A program made the translations under genes and the position numbers. 64,000 bases of DNA. It comes from Ailanthus altissimus. Taxonomy: Eukaryota > Streptophyta > Magnoliopsida > Sapindales > Simaroubaceae. The stretch is from contig OX327686.1 in NCBI GenBank assembly GCA_946807835.1, forward strand, positions 15,252,001-15,316,000. The letters run 5' to 3'. This document shows, piece by piece, positions 28,390 to 41,345 of this stretch (the stretch's first letter is position 1; each line of letters starts with the position of its first letter). The notes beneath the pieces are model-generated. The model was not told the DNA's origin. It was given only the letters and a program-made list of their open reading frames with translations, and did no database searches.

Positions 28390-31105
28390 TGTCACGCCCC
28401 ATACCCAAAAGATCTAACACACGACATCACTTACATTCATTCAATAATACTTAAACATTCATTTTAATTTCTTTCAGAATTATAGCAATTGAATTATGAC
28501 TGGGGCAATTAGTAAACCGGAGATACGCAGAGTTTTCTCAGAGATTAACACTCTACTATATCACCAGTAGCAACTTTGTTACCGGAAGCCCAGAATATAT
28601 TCATTGCAAATTCTTACTTAAAATCAATCCATTACTACACTTGGTGAAACTTAAACTAAGTCCAATCACACACAATAAAATAATACATAGGTATTTATTC
28701 ACTAGGGACAAATCAAATATCTTATCCCACGTGTCCCCAAATGAAACACTTAGCAACCTAACAACTTAGGGAACCCAAGGAACAGCAGAAGCCTTGCCAA
28801 ATCCGCTAAGCACACATGTACCTTATTTACCTGAAATCACCATAAACTATAATGAGTATAAAACTCAGTAAGCATACTAGTTTTTCATATATCAAATACA
28901 AATACATATATGTACACAATGCATATGTATGATATGCTGTGATCAATCAAAATCATAATCTTATCAAATCACATATCATGTAAGCGTTTACACATTCTTT
29001 CAAAACACATAATAGGAATACCATCACTCAACTACTACTTAGTAGGACTTACATATCACATATCACATAATGAGCCAAATGTCACTCGTAGGTGACATAC
29101 CGTATGAGAGGAATAGTACAAGTGAGGCCTTTATATTACACATATATAATGTTCATGCCCGAAGGTAAAAGCCAAACCCTCACCCTGATCATCGGTGAGT
29201 CCTCTCACATGCACCAATACGCCACCACACGAATGTGATGACTCACTCTTCCTTTAGGTACCAATAGGATCCTCCCTACATACGGAACACATAACATATA
29301 CCAATCCCGAAGGAAAAGCCATATATAAAGGCTCCACAAATCACATAAAATGCCTACTAAGTTAACAGTGAGTTCAAGTACCCTCAAAACACAAAATATT
29401 TCTCATGGACATATTACACTTCAAAAGCTTTCTTTATTAAACACATCTTATTTTGAAAGCTCACTTTCAAAAAACACATGTATGTCCATGCTCAATGTCA
29501 ATGCTCATATTCATAAACATATATTCACATTTCATATCAAAATATACTTTGACATAACATAAACATATTCTTAACCACATTTACAAAATCATTCATAACA
29601 CTTACTATGTTTATTGTGATTCCAGTAAAAAGTCTAGTATACTTACCTCTTAACACTTTCAGCTACAAGGCTTAAATCTCCTTAACCTATCAATGGAGAT
29701 TAATCATTTCATAAGCCTCACAATTCACATAAAATACTTTAAATAGCTTACAAAATTATACACAATGCATTTATCACATCAAATTGGTCTAAATACTTGG
29801 TTTCTCAAAACCTGTCATTCTGATCACTTACACTTAACAAAATTTTCTAATAGATCAAATGATGTCCAATTACTCCAAAATCAGAATATATCATTCTTGA
29901 CTCATATATCCTTCTTATATATGAATATTATATCAAAATTCCTACACAATCCATTCCATACATACCATTGAATCCAAACTACTAACCTGACAAGATCAAG
30001 ATACTTATTGAACAGTATTCAATCTCCCAATTTTATAAAATCATATACTAACTCAAAAATTATAAAAATCACATAATTACTCTTAACACATATCTCAGTC
30101 CATGATAAATATTTCACTTCCAAATCACTGCCAAAAATATTTTAAAACTATTTTATTCCATAGCTTTAAAAATCTGTGAATCAAATACTATAATGAGCGG
30201 ATATACTTTAGAAAATCATAACATTTCAACCACATTGATCTAAATTCTCAATTCCGAGTATATCATATTAGACATATAAACTTATCATATTCCACAATTT
30301 ATTAATTTTTGAAGATCATTCAGTAGGACAAACATTGTTCGTCACTGTATTATACTGTTCATATAGGAAATTTCCAGAATTTCAGGGTCATTTTGGTAAA
30401 TTCACAAAAAATTCAATTTCTGAAATTTTAAATCGATTCAAAGTCTCAAATGATACTAAACATGTCTAATTTCATATAATCAAAATTCAAAACCAGAATC
30501 GAATCACAACAATTTATAAAATTCTTAGATCAAGAGACTATCAAGCAGAAATTCTACAATCCATCATGATTTATCAAACTATCTTATAGATCATCATCAA
30601 TTCTCAAAATATCATACGAAATAGACATCAAATCCTCAACTATACATATTTCCAGAAATCAAAACTTAAAGAAATTAACATAATTAACACCAATAAATTG
30701 AGAAATAGTTGTGATATACCTCTTAAAATCTAAAATTCCAATTTCTTCTTCTTTTTCTTCTCCTTCTTCTCTTTCTCTCCCCTCTTTTCTCTCTTCTCTC
30801 TCTCTAAAAGAGGTAGCTCGACCAAAATAAGAGAATTAGGGTTTTAAAAGTGTATTTTTATACTAAGTGGCTAATTTTTGGTATTTACGAATTTACCCCC
30901 AAAACTTTCAAAGTATTACAATTTGGTCCCTAAAATAAATATAAAGTCTTGCAATTAAACCCAATGCTAATAGTATCACCTTAACCTATACAAACACTAC
31001 TAATAACAATATATAAATCAAGTATCATCAACATACAAATAAAATACGTATATTTATATATATATAAATACTTATTCTTACCAGTCGTGGATACTGGTTA
31101 CTACA
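28390..31105 (-). mobile_element. Y-family solo LTR, copy 3
   Basis: 2716 bp. It starts TGTCACGCCCC, ends GGTTACTACA, and is flanked by perfect GATGG duplications at 28385-28389 and 31106-31110. It is highly similar to Y copy 2 throughout and, inverted, to Y copy 1. There is no coding region or primer site between the ends, which indicates LTR-LTR recombination of a former full element. Confidence 0.92.
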
Positions 31106-31110
31106 GATGG

Positions 31111-31260
31111 TGTCTAGAGCATGTCTGTTCAGTACTCAACTCGAGAGGACTAACAATTGACAGCTTCATAGGATGTCTATTAGGGTCCTCGTGAGTCTGT
31201 TCAGTACTTAGTCCTTATTGAATCCTGTATGCTTATATGAGCTTCCGATAAGCTCACGGT
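31111..31260 (+). mobile_element. X-family LTR copy 3, left fragment
   Basis: The text 'actcaactcgagaggac....ttgacagcttcataggatgtctatta....gtgagtctgttcagtac' is the X core. The 5' half of the X unit is missing. It is cut at 31260 by element G and resumes after 39901; CACGG is duplicated. Confidence 0.8.
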
Positions 31261-32078
31261 GATGTGCCTTGATTTTCAGAAAAATAGATTATTCCAAAAA
31301 TTGAATAAAATCTGGTTATTTTTTGGTTTTCTTCTTTGAGTGTTTAGGCTGAATTATAATAAAATTAAATGGTAAAGTTGATGGAAGATAGGACTAAAAA
31401 GATACTTTGATAAGTCAGATGGACGTTACAAGGATTAATTTAGGGTTTTGACGCCACACTCTTGGTGATCAAAGAGTGACAGGTCACTAACTATCTTTAA
31501 GAGCTAGAAAACTTGAGAAGACAATTTTGAGAGAGAAAAGTTCTTCTATTTCGTGCATCCAATTCAAGAATTAAGCAACTGCCTCTATAAGACTTTAAGA
31601 TGCCTTATATAGGCTTATAAGATGAGGGGGAAACTCTAATATTACCTAATTAACTTAAAAAGCCCAAATAAGCCCAATATGACTTAACAGTTTAAAATAA
31701 AGCTAAACAAGTTCAAAATGACCCAAATACATAAAATAAAGAGAGATAAGTAAAGTAAATGAAAATAGGAACATAAGAAGCAAATTAAGCCCAATAGCAT
31801 GGAAAGAAAGCCCTCAGCTGCCTCTTTAAGGCCAACGTCACCAAACGCCTCTAAATCACGTCCTAATCTCTAATTGCAGACAAGTAAACACCTTTACCTC
31901 ATTTCTATTCAGATTGTAAGCTTCTAAGCCTATAGAAGCTTCAATAGCTCCAATTTGACTACTTATGGCCTTTTGAAGCTGTTTGGCCTTAGCTCTTATT
32001 ATTGGACCATTTGAAACATCTTTTATGCTCAGCTCACCTTCTTGAATTGATTTAGAACCTTTACGATGCACATTATCA
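31261..32078 (-). repeat. 3' LTR of element G
   Basis: 818-bp direct repeat of 39084-39901. The inner end reads GCACATTATCA rather than GCACATCA. The final part of the pol frame reads into this LTR and stops at 31856. Confidence 0.93.
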
Positions 32079-34983
32079 CCCACAAGGAGAAAATGATTTG
32101 CCCTCAAATCAGAATCTTCTGGATCTTCCAAATAAAGAGACAAATCCTTCACAATAAAAGTGGCTGAAACATTGTAATCACCAAGAAGATCAACTTTGTA
32201 AGTATTGTTATTCACCTTCTCTACAATCTAAAAAAGTCCATCAACTCTTGGCATCAACTTGGACTTCTGCTTGCTAGGAAATCGTCTTTTGGTAAGATGA
32301 ATCCAAACAAGATCACCAGGTTCAAAGCTAATTATTTTTCATCCGTTATTAGCATGCTTAACATACTTAGCTATTTTCTCCTCAATACGAATTCGAACCT
32401 GCTCATGAAGCTTCTTCATCAATTTTTCTTTCTTCACCCCATCCATAAATGTCCTCTCATCAATTGGAATAGGAACAAGGTCAATAGGAATAAATGGATT
32501 AAATCCATACACAATCTCAAATGGTGAAAATTTTGTAGCCCTATGCACACTACGGTTGTATGCAAACTCCACAATAGGCAAACAAGTATTCCAACTTTTT
32601 AAGTTCTTATTTATAATAGCTCGTAATAAAGAAGATAGAGTATGGTTCATTACCTCAGTTTGCCCATCAGTTTGTGGATGACAAGTAGTACTGAAGAGCA
32701 ACTTCGTTCCAAGCTTATTCCAAAGAGTCTTCCAAAAATAGCTTAAGAACTTTATATTGCGATCGGAGACAATGCTTTTAGGGATTCTATGCAAACATAC
32801 AATTTTCCTAAAAACACAAATCAGCAATATGAATAGCATCATCAGTTTTGTTATAAGGAACAAAGTGTGACATTTTGGAGAATCGATCAACCATATTCAT
32901 CATTGAATCCTTCCTACATTGTGTTTTAGGTAATCCAAGTACAAAATCCATACTAATAGCTATCCATGGTTGCTCTAGGATAGGTAAAGGCATATATAGT
33001 CAATATGCATTCTCTTTACCCTTAGCTTTCTTACAAATTACACATTTTTCTACCACTTTATGAACATCCCGCAACATATTAGGCCAAAAAAAGTGTTCTT
33101 TCAGTATCTTATACGTTTTCTTCTCCCTAAAATGACCACTAAGACCACCACCATGAGCCTCACGCACAAGCAACTCACACAAAGATCCTGAAGGTATACA
33201 TATTCTGTCCAACTTAAATAAGTAACCATTATGCATAAAGAACCCATCACAAGCTCCTTTAGCACATTCAGACACCACATTAGCAAAGTATGAATCACTA
33301 GTATTTTGTTCTTTCACCTGTTCAAAACTCAACAGTCTTGCATTTAACATAGAAATAAATGAATACCTCATAGAAAGTGCATCAGCAATGACATTAGTTT
33401 ACCCCTTCTTGTATTTTATGACATAAGGAAATAACTCCATAAATTCTACCCATTTAGCATATCTTCTATTTAGCTTGTTTCGCCCTTTAAGATACTTCAA
33501 AGATTCATGGTCAGTATGAATAACGAACTCCTTAGGTAATAGGTATTGTTGCCATACCTCTAGAGCCTGAATCAATGCGTAAAACTCTTTGTCATAAATT
33601 GAGTAGTTTAAACGTGCCTCATTAAGCTTCTCACTAAGGAATGCAATTGGCCACTTTTCTTACATCAAAACAGTCCCAATACCAAGCCCAAAAGCATCAC
33701 ACTCTATTTCGAACGTTTTAGCAAAATCAGGAAGTACTAAAACAAGAGCAGAATATAATTGTTCTTTAATCAGCTCAAATACCTTCTGTGCATTCTCATT
33801 CCACCTAAACTTATTCCCCCTTTTCAAACATTCTGTCATAGGTGCAACAATAGAACTAAAGTCTTTAATAAATCGCCTATAGAAAGAGGCTAAACCATGA
33901 AAACTTTTTACATAAGCAACACCAGTAGGTTTAGACCAATCACGAATTGCCTTAACCTCCTTATCAACTTTAATTCCACTACCAGAAACAACATACCCTA
34001 GAAAGATAATACTATTTTGGCAGAAATAACACTTTTTGAGGTTTCCATACAACTTAGCATCACGTAAGATCTCTAATACAGCTATAAAATGCTTCACATG
34101 AGTTTTACTGTAGATCAGGATATCATCAAAACAGACCACAACAAACAGCCTAATGAACTTCTTCAAAATATGATTCATAAGCCTCATAAATGTACTAGGT
34201 GCATTAGAAAGCTCAAACGACATCACCATCCACTCTTACAATCCATGCTTAATTTTAAAGGCTGTTTTCCATTCGTCACCTTCTTTCATCCTAATTTGGT
34301 GATATTCACTCATAAAATCAACTTTAGAAAAATAAACAGCACTATGTAATTCATCAAGCATATCATCAAGTCTAGGAATAAAGAATCGATACTTAACCGT
34401 TATCTTGTTGATAGCTCGACTGTCTACACACATTCTCATAGTACTATCATTCTTTGGAACAAGTAAAGTAGGCACTAAACAAGGACTAAGTGACTCACGC
34501 ACGTAGCCCATCTCTAAGAGTTCATTAACCTACCTTTGGATCTCTTTTGCTTCCTCCGGATTACATCTATATACTGGTTTATTAAGAAGTGAAGCTTCAG
34601 GCACCAAATCAATTTGATGCTTTATACCTCGAATAGATGGTAATCCCAATAGTAGCTCTTCCGAAAATACATCTTTGAATTCTTAAACCAACTCCATAAC
34701 CTGCCTCAACAAATCCAAACCCTCCACTTGCAATAAAGGTTTTGCCCAAGTCATGAAAATAACCCCCACCGAAGCTAGTGCTTGTTCAATATCTCCATTT
34801 TTGGCTAACATCAGCTTCTTACCCGATTCCACCATCTTCTTTTGATTTCGCAACTGATCTTCTCTAACTTGTTGAGAACTTAATGGCATAAAATTCAATT
34901 TCTTCCCATTTAGCACAAATGAATAAGTGTTTCTTTGTTCATTATAAGTCACATCATTGTCAAACTGCCATGGACGTTCCAAT
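31856..34983 (-). pseudogene. Ty3/gypsy pol relic: reverse transcriptase, RNase H, integrase
   Basis: Minus-strand pieces in order are as follows. Protease-RT linker (34683-34983; its present first codons lie in the nested X copy). Reverse transcriptase (33.66-34.51 kb) with 'SRAINKIT', '[16 protein letters not shown]' and the catalytic FDDIL motif. RNase H (about 33.40-33.73 kb) with 'ECDAFGLG' and 'YDKEFYAL'. Integrase zinc-binding HHCC region (about 33.01-33.18 kb) and DDE core (32.64-32.96 kb) with 'SMDFVLGLP', 'SDRN.KF' and 'HPQTDGQTE'. A C-terminal domain ends 'GPIIRAKAKQLQ'. Stops and shifts separate the pieces, for example near 33660, 34230 and 32225. Not functional. Confidence 0.9.
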
Positions 34984-37236
34984 TGTTGGGATTTATGCTT
35001 ACGTGCCATCCCTTTTATGTATAAATATTTGCTTTATGTTTATACATTTATGATTTTAATATATCACTAATTATTTTATTTATAAATATGGTAAGATGCT
35101 TGTAACGTTTTAGACATTGTATGATCTGAACGAGTTCAGATCTGATCTAAAGGAGTTTAGATCAGAACTAAGAGTTAGTAAAATATAAAGAGTTAGAGCC
35201 TTGTCTGAAATGGGACAAAGACCTAAGAATATATTAATAATGACATAGTTGCAATGGGTTGCAAATGGTGCTAAGAAATGTTGTTATGCAAATATGTTCT
35301 TAAATTTAATGTTCCTGATCTACCTTCACTAATGCGGGTCTGCTAGTGAAGATCTTAATATATATATAGATCAGTGTATGTCTATATCTAGATAGTCCAG
35401 ATGGTTAGTCTTAGCAGACCATGAGTTTAGTGGAAACTCGTATAGAGATACAAGTATTCAGTAAGGACTGAATATTGAACAGACTCACAAAGATCTCCAA
35501 TAGACATCCCATAAAGCCGTCAATGGAGGATCTTTCAAGTTGAGTAGTATTCGTGGTCCTTAGACCTGAGTGCCATGGTGGACTTGTGAGTGATCCATCA
35601 TACTTTGGTTCCACACATGTCAGATACCTTTCATGGTCTGACCGCTGGGTGTCGCTGGGTATGGTCCGATGCTCATGGAGTCCGGTGTGTACAGATATGG
35701 GATCCATCAACTCAATTGGGTGAGTAAAATATCATGTAACTCTAAGATTGTATTTCAGAAAGTCTTATGGCCATAAGCAGACATCCAAGAATTTCTTGGG
35801 AAAATAATATCGTGAAAGTGTTTACGGATATTATTTATTGAAATACAAATCTAGAGATAAGTTTATGGTTGAGCACATGGAGACTTGACGGTGTTGATCT
35901 ATATCTCCGCTCTTTTAGGATATTTATGATGGAAGGATTATACGAATATGTTATAACCTCAACTTGTATGGTCTAATGCGCCGTTTTGTAATATCTGTAA
36001 CATGTGTGTGGGACATTGTTCACGGACGTGTGAAATAGTTTCATATGACAAATCGGGCATGGACCTAGAGAGTCTCACAATATGAAGTGTACTCGTTGTG
36101 CACTGGGGCGGCGAATTGGATTGAATAATTAATCCAACAATTTTTAGCAAAATGAAAAATGTTTCTAGGTTCCTTTTATTATTCACTTGTCAATAATTGA
36201 AGGTAAAACACATTATTGGTTTACAAGAGTTGTTAACCAATAAAAAAAATTGACAAGTGACATAATCTTGCTCCATAAATTATTTACCATGTATTTACCT
36301 ATTTACCTTGCTTGGTAAATACATATATGGTAAATGTAAATAATCAAAATAGTTTTGAATTATTAATATTTTATATATTAATCAAATTATTATTATTAAT
36401 TGGAATAAGTAGCAAACACCATTTACTAATGGAGAATGCACTTGTTATTAATAATAAGGAAAGTTTACCACTTTGTAATTCTTAAATGATGCACTAAGAA
36501 AGTGGTAAAACCACTTAACATTGATTAAATGCCATTTACTCTCTAGAAATTGATTCAATTGGTTGAATCAAATTGGTGAGTGAAAAATATGATAGATTAA
36601 TGTTTGTAATGGCAAACATGGTTAAGTGGTGGTGGAGCACTAAGAGAAATCATTCTTTGCACTTAAGAAAGAATTGAAAGAGTTCAATGTGTGCAAGATA
36701 GAGTGAAATTCATTCTAGGAGAAAAGAGAGAGAATTGAGAGCTTTTCCTAAGTGTTTTTCTCAAAGTGTTGAGAGAAAATGCAAAGGCTTACCAAGCTAC
36801 AACATATAGAGTTGTAAAGAACTATAGAAAACACCCAATTCTTCTCATCTCTTGGTAGTAATCATAAGGACAAATTGTTTTAAGTGTTAAAACAATCATT
36901 TGCTGGAAATTCAAGGCTGCCATTCTAGCTTCACAATCCCACCGGATTTAGTTGTGAACTAGAATTGTGCAAGGGAACACTTCAAGGTGAGCTCAACAAA
37001 TTGAAGCTTGGAGTTCTTGAAGATTTGTAAAGCTACCTTCATATCCGGGTAGGTTATTTATTTGTTATTCATTTTATATCATGCATGAAATATATATATG
37101 AGAGATATATGTACTTGAATGATCATACATGCTTGAATATATTACATATTGTTTAATATGTATGAATACTTCCGTTGCGTATTTAATTTTTGAAATTATA
37201 TACATCTATACACATCACACACCATATCACACAACA
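34984..37236 (-). mobile_element. X-family solo LTR copy 4, nested in element G
   Basis: 2253 bp. On the + strand it starts TGTTGGGATTT and ends CACACAACA (terminal inverted TGTTG/CAACA). CCAAT duplications lie at 34979-34983 and 37237-37241. It splits the protease-RT junction of G between 'SHVLL' and 'RPWQFD'. This is the best-delimited X copy. There are no coding domains or primer site, so it is a solo LTR. The fixed block TTACGTGCCATCCC near its left edge is the complement of the X terminal block. Confidence 0.92.
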
Positions 37237-37241
37237 CCAAT

Positions 37242-37687
37242 AACACATGACTAGTTGTTATAGGAACTACATCATATAAAATCTCATCATGATAGGTTTT
37301 AATGGAAAATGGCACGCGAACCTGTCTTGTAACCCAAATCTCTCCATTCTCATTAAGCCAATGCAATTTGTATGGTTTATGGTGTGGAACAGTAGTTAAT
37401 CCCAGTTTTTCAACCAAAGTACTGGAGGCAACATTGGTACAACTACCATTATCGATAATCATAGCACAAACCTTATCTCGAATTTGACATCTTGTATGAA
37501 AGATGTTTTCACGTTGCTCCGCACCAATATCAACTTCAGCACTCAAAACCCTTTGAATTACTAATAAATTTCTCTCAATTGGCTCAAGATTCTCTTCTTG
37601 TTCAGTCACTTCTACTTCAGATTCCTCTTCTGTTTTAGCCTCATCTTCACTTACAAGCTCTCTATACTTTTCTTGTAAAATCATCAC
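37242..37687 (-). pseudogene. Element G protease region
   Basis: The minus-strand frame shows an acidic linker (Glu-rich, 'EDEAKTEEESEVEVTEQEE') followed by a retropepsin-like 'IIDNGSCTNVASSTLVEKLGL' block, in which Asp-Asn-Gly stands for the usual D-S/T/G-G active site. The frame runs to SHVLL and is then cut by X copy 4. Such proteases process the gag-pol precursor. Confidence 0.85.
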
Positions 37688-38728
37688 CCTCTTATTTGTA
37701 CATTCAGAAATAGTATGCCCATTTCCTAAGCACTTGAAACACTTGATGTCTTGCGACCTCCTGGGACATTGAGGTTTAAATACCTTCTACTTTCTTTTCA
37801 ACGAACCTAAACTAGCATTTCTCTTGCTAAACTCCACTTTCTTATCACGTTTAGGTATGTTCCATGTTCTGGAATGTGAAGAAATAACCTTTGTATTACT
37901 TGATGTAGTTGACCTCATATGGATACCCCCTCTTTTCTGCTGTCTTTCTACTTTAGTTACAAGTTTTATGACATCCTTAAGAAATATGAAGGGTTATAAC
38001 TCAACAACATTAGCTATGTCCCTCCCCAATCCATCAAGAAACCTAGCTATTGTTTGCTCTTGAGGTTCATTCAAATCACAACGAATCAATAATAGCTCAA
38101 ATTCTTTCACATACTCTTCTACACTCAAGGAACCTTACTGCAAAGTCTGGAGTTTGATATATAATTCTTGTTTATAGTAATTAGGAACAAATCTCTTCTT
38201 CATTAATCTTTTCATAAGTGGCCAACTAGTAACTTCTTCTTCTTCATCCCTTCTTCGCTGAGCTTTTAAGTTTTTCCGCTATAAAAGTGTATAATCGATA
38301 AATTCAAGTGCTGTTACCTTACACTTCTTTGTCTTAGGGTACTCATGCCAATCAAACACCCTTTCTACCTTCTAAACCTATTTAAGATACTCCTCGGGAG
38401 AATTAGTATCTCTAAATGGTTGTATATTAAGTTTGATACCACTAGTGGGGTCATTTTGCTGCCTCTTTATCCTACTTCTATCTTCAGCCTCATCATCCCT
38501 ATTTGGCTTATCTCCAGCATCCCCTAGGTCATTTCGAGGTACTCTACGCCCTACCTACCTTTATTGTTGTAAAGTATTTATTTGCATCATTTCTATAATT
38601 GCAGCAAGTTGTCCACGAATTTTAGTAATCTCACCCCAAAATTTATCCTGAGCTCGCTGTAAGCTCATAAGTTGAGCTTGTTCTAAACTCAGTCCCCTCG
38701 ATACTCTATTTGCATCATCTTTAGCCAT
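37688..38728 (-). pseudogene. Element G gag relic
   Basis: The start is a minus-strand ATG at 38726-38728 (MAKDDANRV). A Gln-rich N-terminal frame (to about 38561) is followed by broken pieces across 37.8-38.5 kb. A CCHC zinc knuckle (C-F-K-C-x4-H-x4-C, about 37.71-37.75 kb) precedes the protease. This is the nucleocapsid precursor of the retrotransposon. At least three frame breaks. Confidence 0.8.
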
Positions 38729-39069
38729 TATCAACAAAAACCCCAAACAAGTATAAACAACACAAACAGCAACTAAAACACTTTTCAAACTAAATTTTCA
38801 CCAACTAAAAAAACATTAAGATCAAACAGCAACAAATGACTCAAAGTCACAATTCTAGGTTTAGGAAGAACTCAACTCAACCAAGTCATCTTCTTTCTGC
38901 AAACTACTCAGAATCAACTTTAATGCTTCAAAGTTGCAATTCAAAAAATACTAACCTCAAATTATGAAGACCCAACCTTGAATAACCCCCACAATAATAT
39001 ATTAGACAAAAAAAAAATAGCAAGAGACCTTCAATGGCTGATACTTCAGTTTGCACATTGAAACCCTAT

Positions 39070-39081
39070 GCTCTGATACCA
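39070..39081 (-). other. Primer binding site of element G (initiator tRNA-Met)
   Basis: The complement reads exactly TGGTATCAGAGC and lies two bases inside the 5' LTR (39084). It fixes the minus-strand polarity of G. Confidence 0.95.
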
Positions 39082-39083
39082 AA

Positions 39084-39901
39084 TGATGTGCTTGGATTTT
39101 TAGAAAAATAGATTATTCCAAAAATTGAATAAAATCTGGTTATTTTGTTGGTTTTCTTCTTTGAGTGTTTAGGCTGAATTATAACAAAATTAAATGGTAA
39201 AGTTGATGGAAGATAGAACTAAAAAGATACTTTGATAAGTCAGATAGACGTCACAATGATTAATTTAGGGTTTTGACGCCACACTCTTGGTGATCAAAGA
39301 GTGACAGGTCACTAACTGACTTTAAGAGCTAGAAAACTTAAGAAGACAATTTTAAGAGAGAAAAGTTCTTCTATTTCATGCATCCAATTCAAGAATTAGG
39401 CAACTGCCTCTATAAGACTTTAAGATGCCTTATATAGGCTTACAAGATGAGAGGGAAACTCTAATATTACATAATTAACTTTAATAGTCCAAAATAAGCC
39501 CAATATGACTTAATAGTTTAAAATAAAGTTAAACAAGTTCAAAATGGCCAAAATACATAAAATAAAGAGAGATAAGTGAAGTAAATGAAAATAGGAACAT
39601 AAGAAACAAATTAAGTCTAATAGCATGGAAAGAAAGCCCCCAGCTGCCTCCTTAAGCCCAACGTCACCAAACGCCTCTAAATCATGTCCCAATCTCTAAT
39701 TAAAGATAAGTAAACACCTTTAATTCATTTCCATTCAGATCGTAAGCTTCTAAGCCCATAGAAGCTTCAATAGCTCAAATTTGACTACTTATTGTCTTTT
39801 GAAGCTCTTTAGCCTTAACTCTTGTTATTGGACCATCTAAAACCTCTTTTATGCTCAGCTCACCTTCTTGAGTTGATTTAGAACCTTTATGATGCACATC
39901 A
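39084..39901 (-). repeat. 5' LTR of element G
   Basis: 818 bp, paired with 31261-32078. It starts TGATGTGC, ends GCACATCA, and is followed by the CACGG duplication. Confidence 0.95.
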
Positions 39902-39906
39902 CACGG

Positions 39907-40320
39907 TGAGCTAAGAACAACCATCTATATCATACAGATATAACACACACTGATCTTTATAAAAGGAATTCACCGATAGATCCGCACCAATGAAAATAGA
40001 CCAGGAACATTGTATTTGAGAACATACTTGTATAATGACATTTTCTAGCACCTATTGCAACTATGTCATTACTGGTATATCCTGAGATCTTTAGCTCATT
40101 ACAAACAAGACTGTAACTCCTTAGATTTCATTGATTATTATAATCTGCTAACTCTTAGTAGTGCTAACTCTTAGTATTTATAACTTTCAGCGTTGCTAAG
40201 CCCCGGTCTAAACTCTTTTAGGCTAGATCTAAACTCCTTTAGATCATACAATGTCTATAGTGTAACAAGTATGATACCATTTATTATAGTATTAACGATC
40301 AACAGGAATCATTTTGGAAG
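39907..40320 (+). mobile_element. X-family LTR copy 3, right fragment
   Basis: Resumes the X sequence interrupted at 31260 ('tgagctaagaacaaccatctat'). It runs through the 'ctaactcttag' repeats and 'tctaaactc.tttaga.c' to about 40320, where homology ends before the usual terminal GGGATGGCACGTAAGCA block. Confidence 0.8.
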
Positions 40321-41345
40321 TGGATGCAGGTAAACTTTCATCACATGAACTCCATTACATATTGAAAAAAATTTATATCATGTTTATCTCATTTAAATAA
40401 ATCAACATATACAAATTTGTGACAGTCTCGATTTAAGGTAGGTCCACGTAGCAAGATCCATGTTCTACATTACATGAGGGCGGCCCATCGGACATTTAGA
40501 TATCGTTTGACAGTGGACTACATCCTACCAAATAAGAATAACAAAAGAGTATTGAGAAATACACTACTTGATTACAAGTGGATAAAACTAGACCATTGAA
40601 AGGCCTTTATGAAATCGAGGATGTCAAATAAATTTTCAGTAAGTGTATTAAGATGTTTGGTAGCTTATGATTGTCAAAGTTTTTTGTGTTACAGATATGT
40701 TGGTGGTTATATGTTGGTGATTATGTATTCCTAACCTAGGACAAGTGTTTAGGAGAAGTAGCAGATAAGAAACAAAATATAACATTGCTCAATGCCTGCA
40801 ACTCTTAATTTTTAAATCTTTAGTTGATAAATATCTTTTTGTTAGAGCAAAACAAGTCAAATATGAGAAAGAAATATTTGGAAGTGAGTTCTCCTATTGG
40901 TTACAAAAACAAGATTGTGAGTATATCATGTACCTAACTCATTTAAGTATAACTTGCATATAGATACATATCATGTGAGTATTATTATATTTTTCATTAA
41001 TATTTTATTCTTACTTTCAATATAAAATAATATACCAATGTAACTAAATTTAAATATTTTCCTAAGGCATTATATGAGAAGATGAAGGAGTCAATTTAAC
41101 AGATAGATTTCTTGGTTTTATTGATCCAATTATAGTCTCCCTAGCATGAAAAACATCAACAAGTATAGTTGTCAATTAGAGTTCAAGTGCAATTACTGGT
41201 CGCATTAAGAGCACATCATGCAATCAGTTTTGGATAGTCCTATATAATCCCAAATATGATCTCTTTACATAATGCAATTTACGTTTTATTGTGATTTATT
41301 GTTTTTTAATTGTTTTTTTTTTTTCATATATTTAGTTTCTATTAG
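40321..41345. other. Degenerate stretch, probably transposon-derived
   Basis: No intact frame. The section near 40460-40640 has higher GC content and coding-like texture but I cannot assign it. It directly precedes the Ulp1-like relic and may be the remainder of the same transposon. Confidence 0.35.

Larger units (their letters stand above)
31261..39901 (-). mobile_element. Ty3/gypsy LTR retrotransposon G (8.6 kb, with nested X copy 4)
   Basis: LTRs are 31261-32078 and 39084-39901, 818 bp each. Their termini are TGATGTGC/GCACATCA, and CACGG duplications lie at 31256-31260 and 39902-39906. Read on the minus strand the order is: 5' LTR (right), initiator tRNA-Met primer site, gag with zinc knuckle, protease, reverse transcriptase, RNase H, integrase, 3' LTR (left). 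This is the Ty3/gypsy order. The LTRs differ by roughly 5% over the part I compared, so insertion is not very recent. Coding regions are broken by several stops and shifts and by X copy 4, so the element is defective. It sits in X copy 3. Confidence 0.95.

Noticed and set aside
34683..35009. 108-codon minus-strand frame starting MARKHK
   Set aside because: Its first nine codons lie in the end of the nested X LTR and the rest is element G pol. It is a fusion created by the insertion, not a gene.
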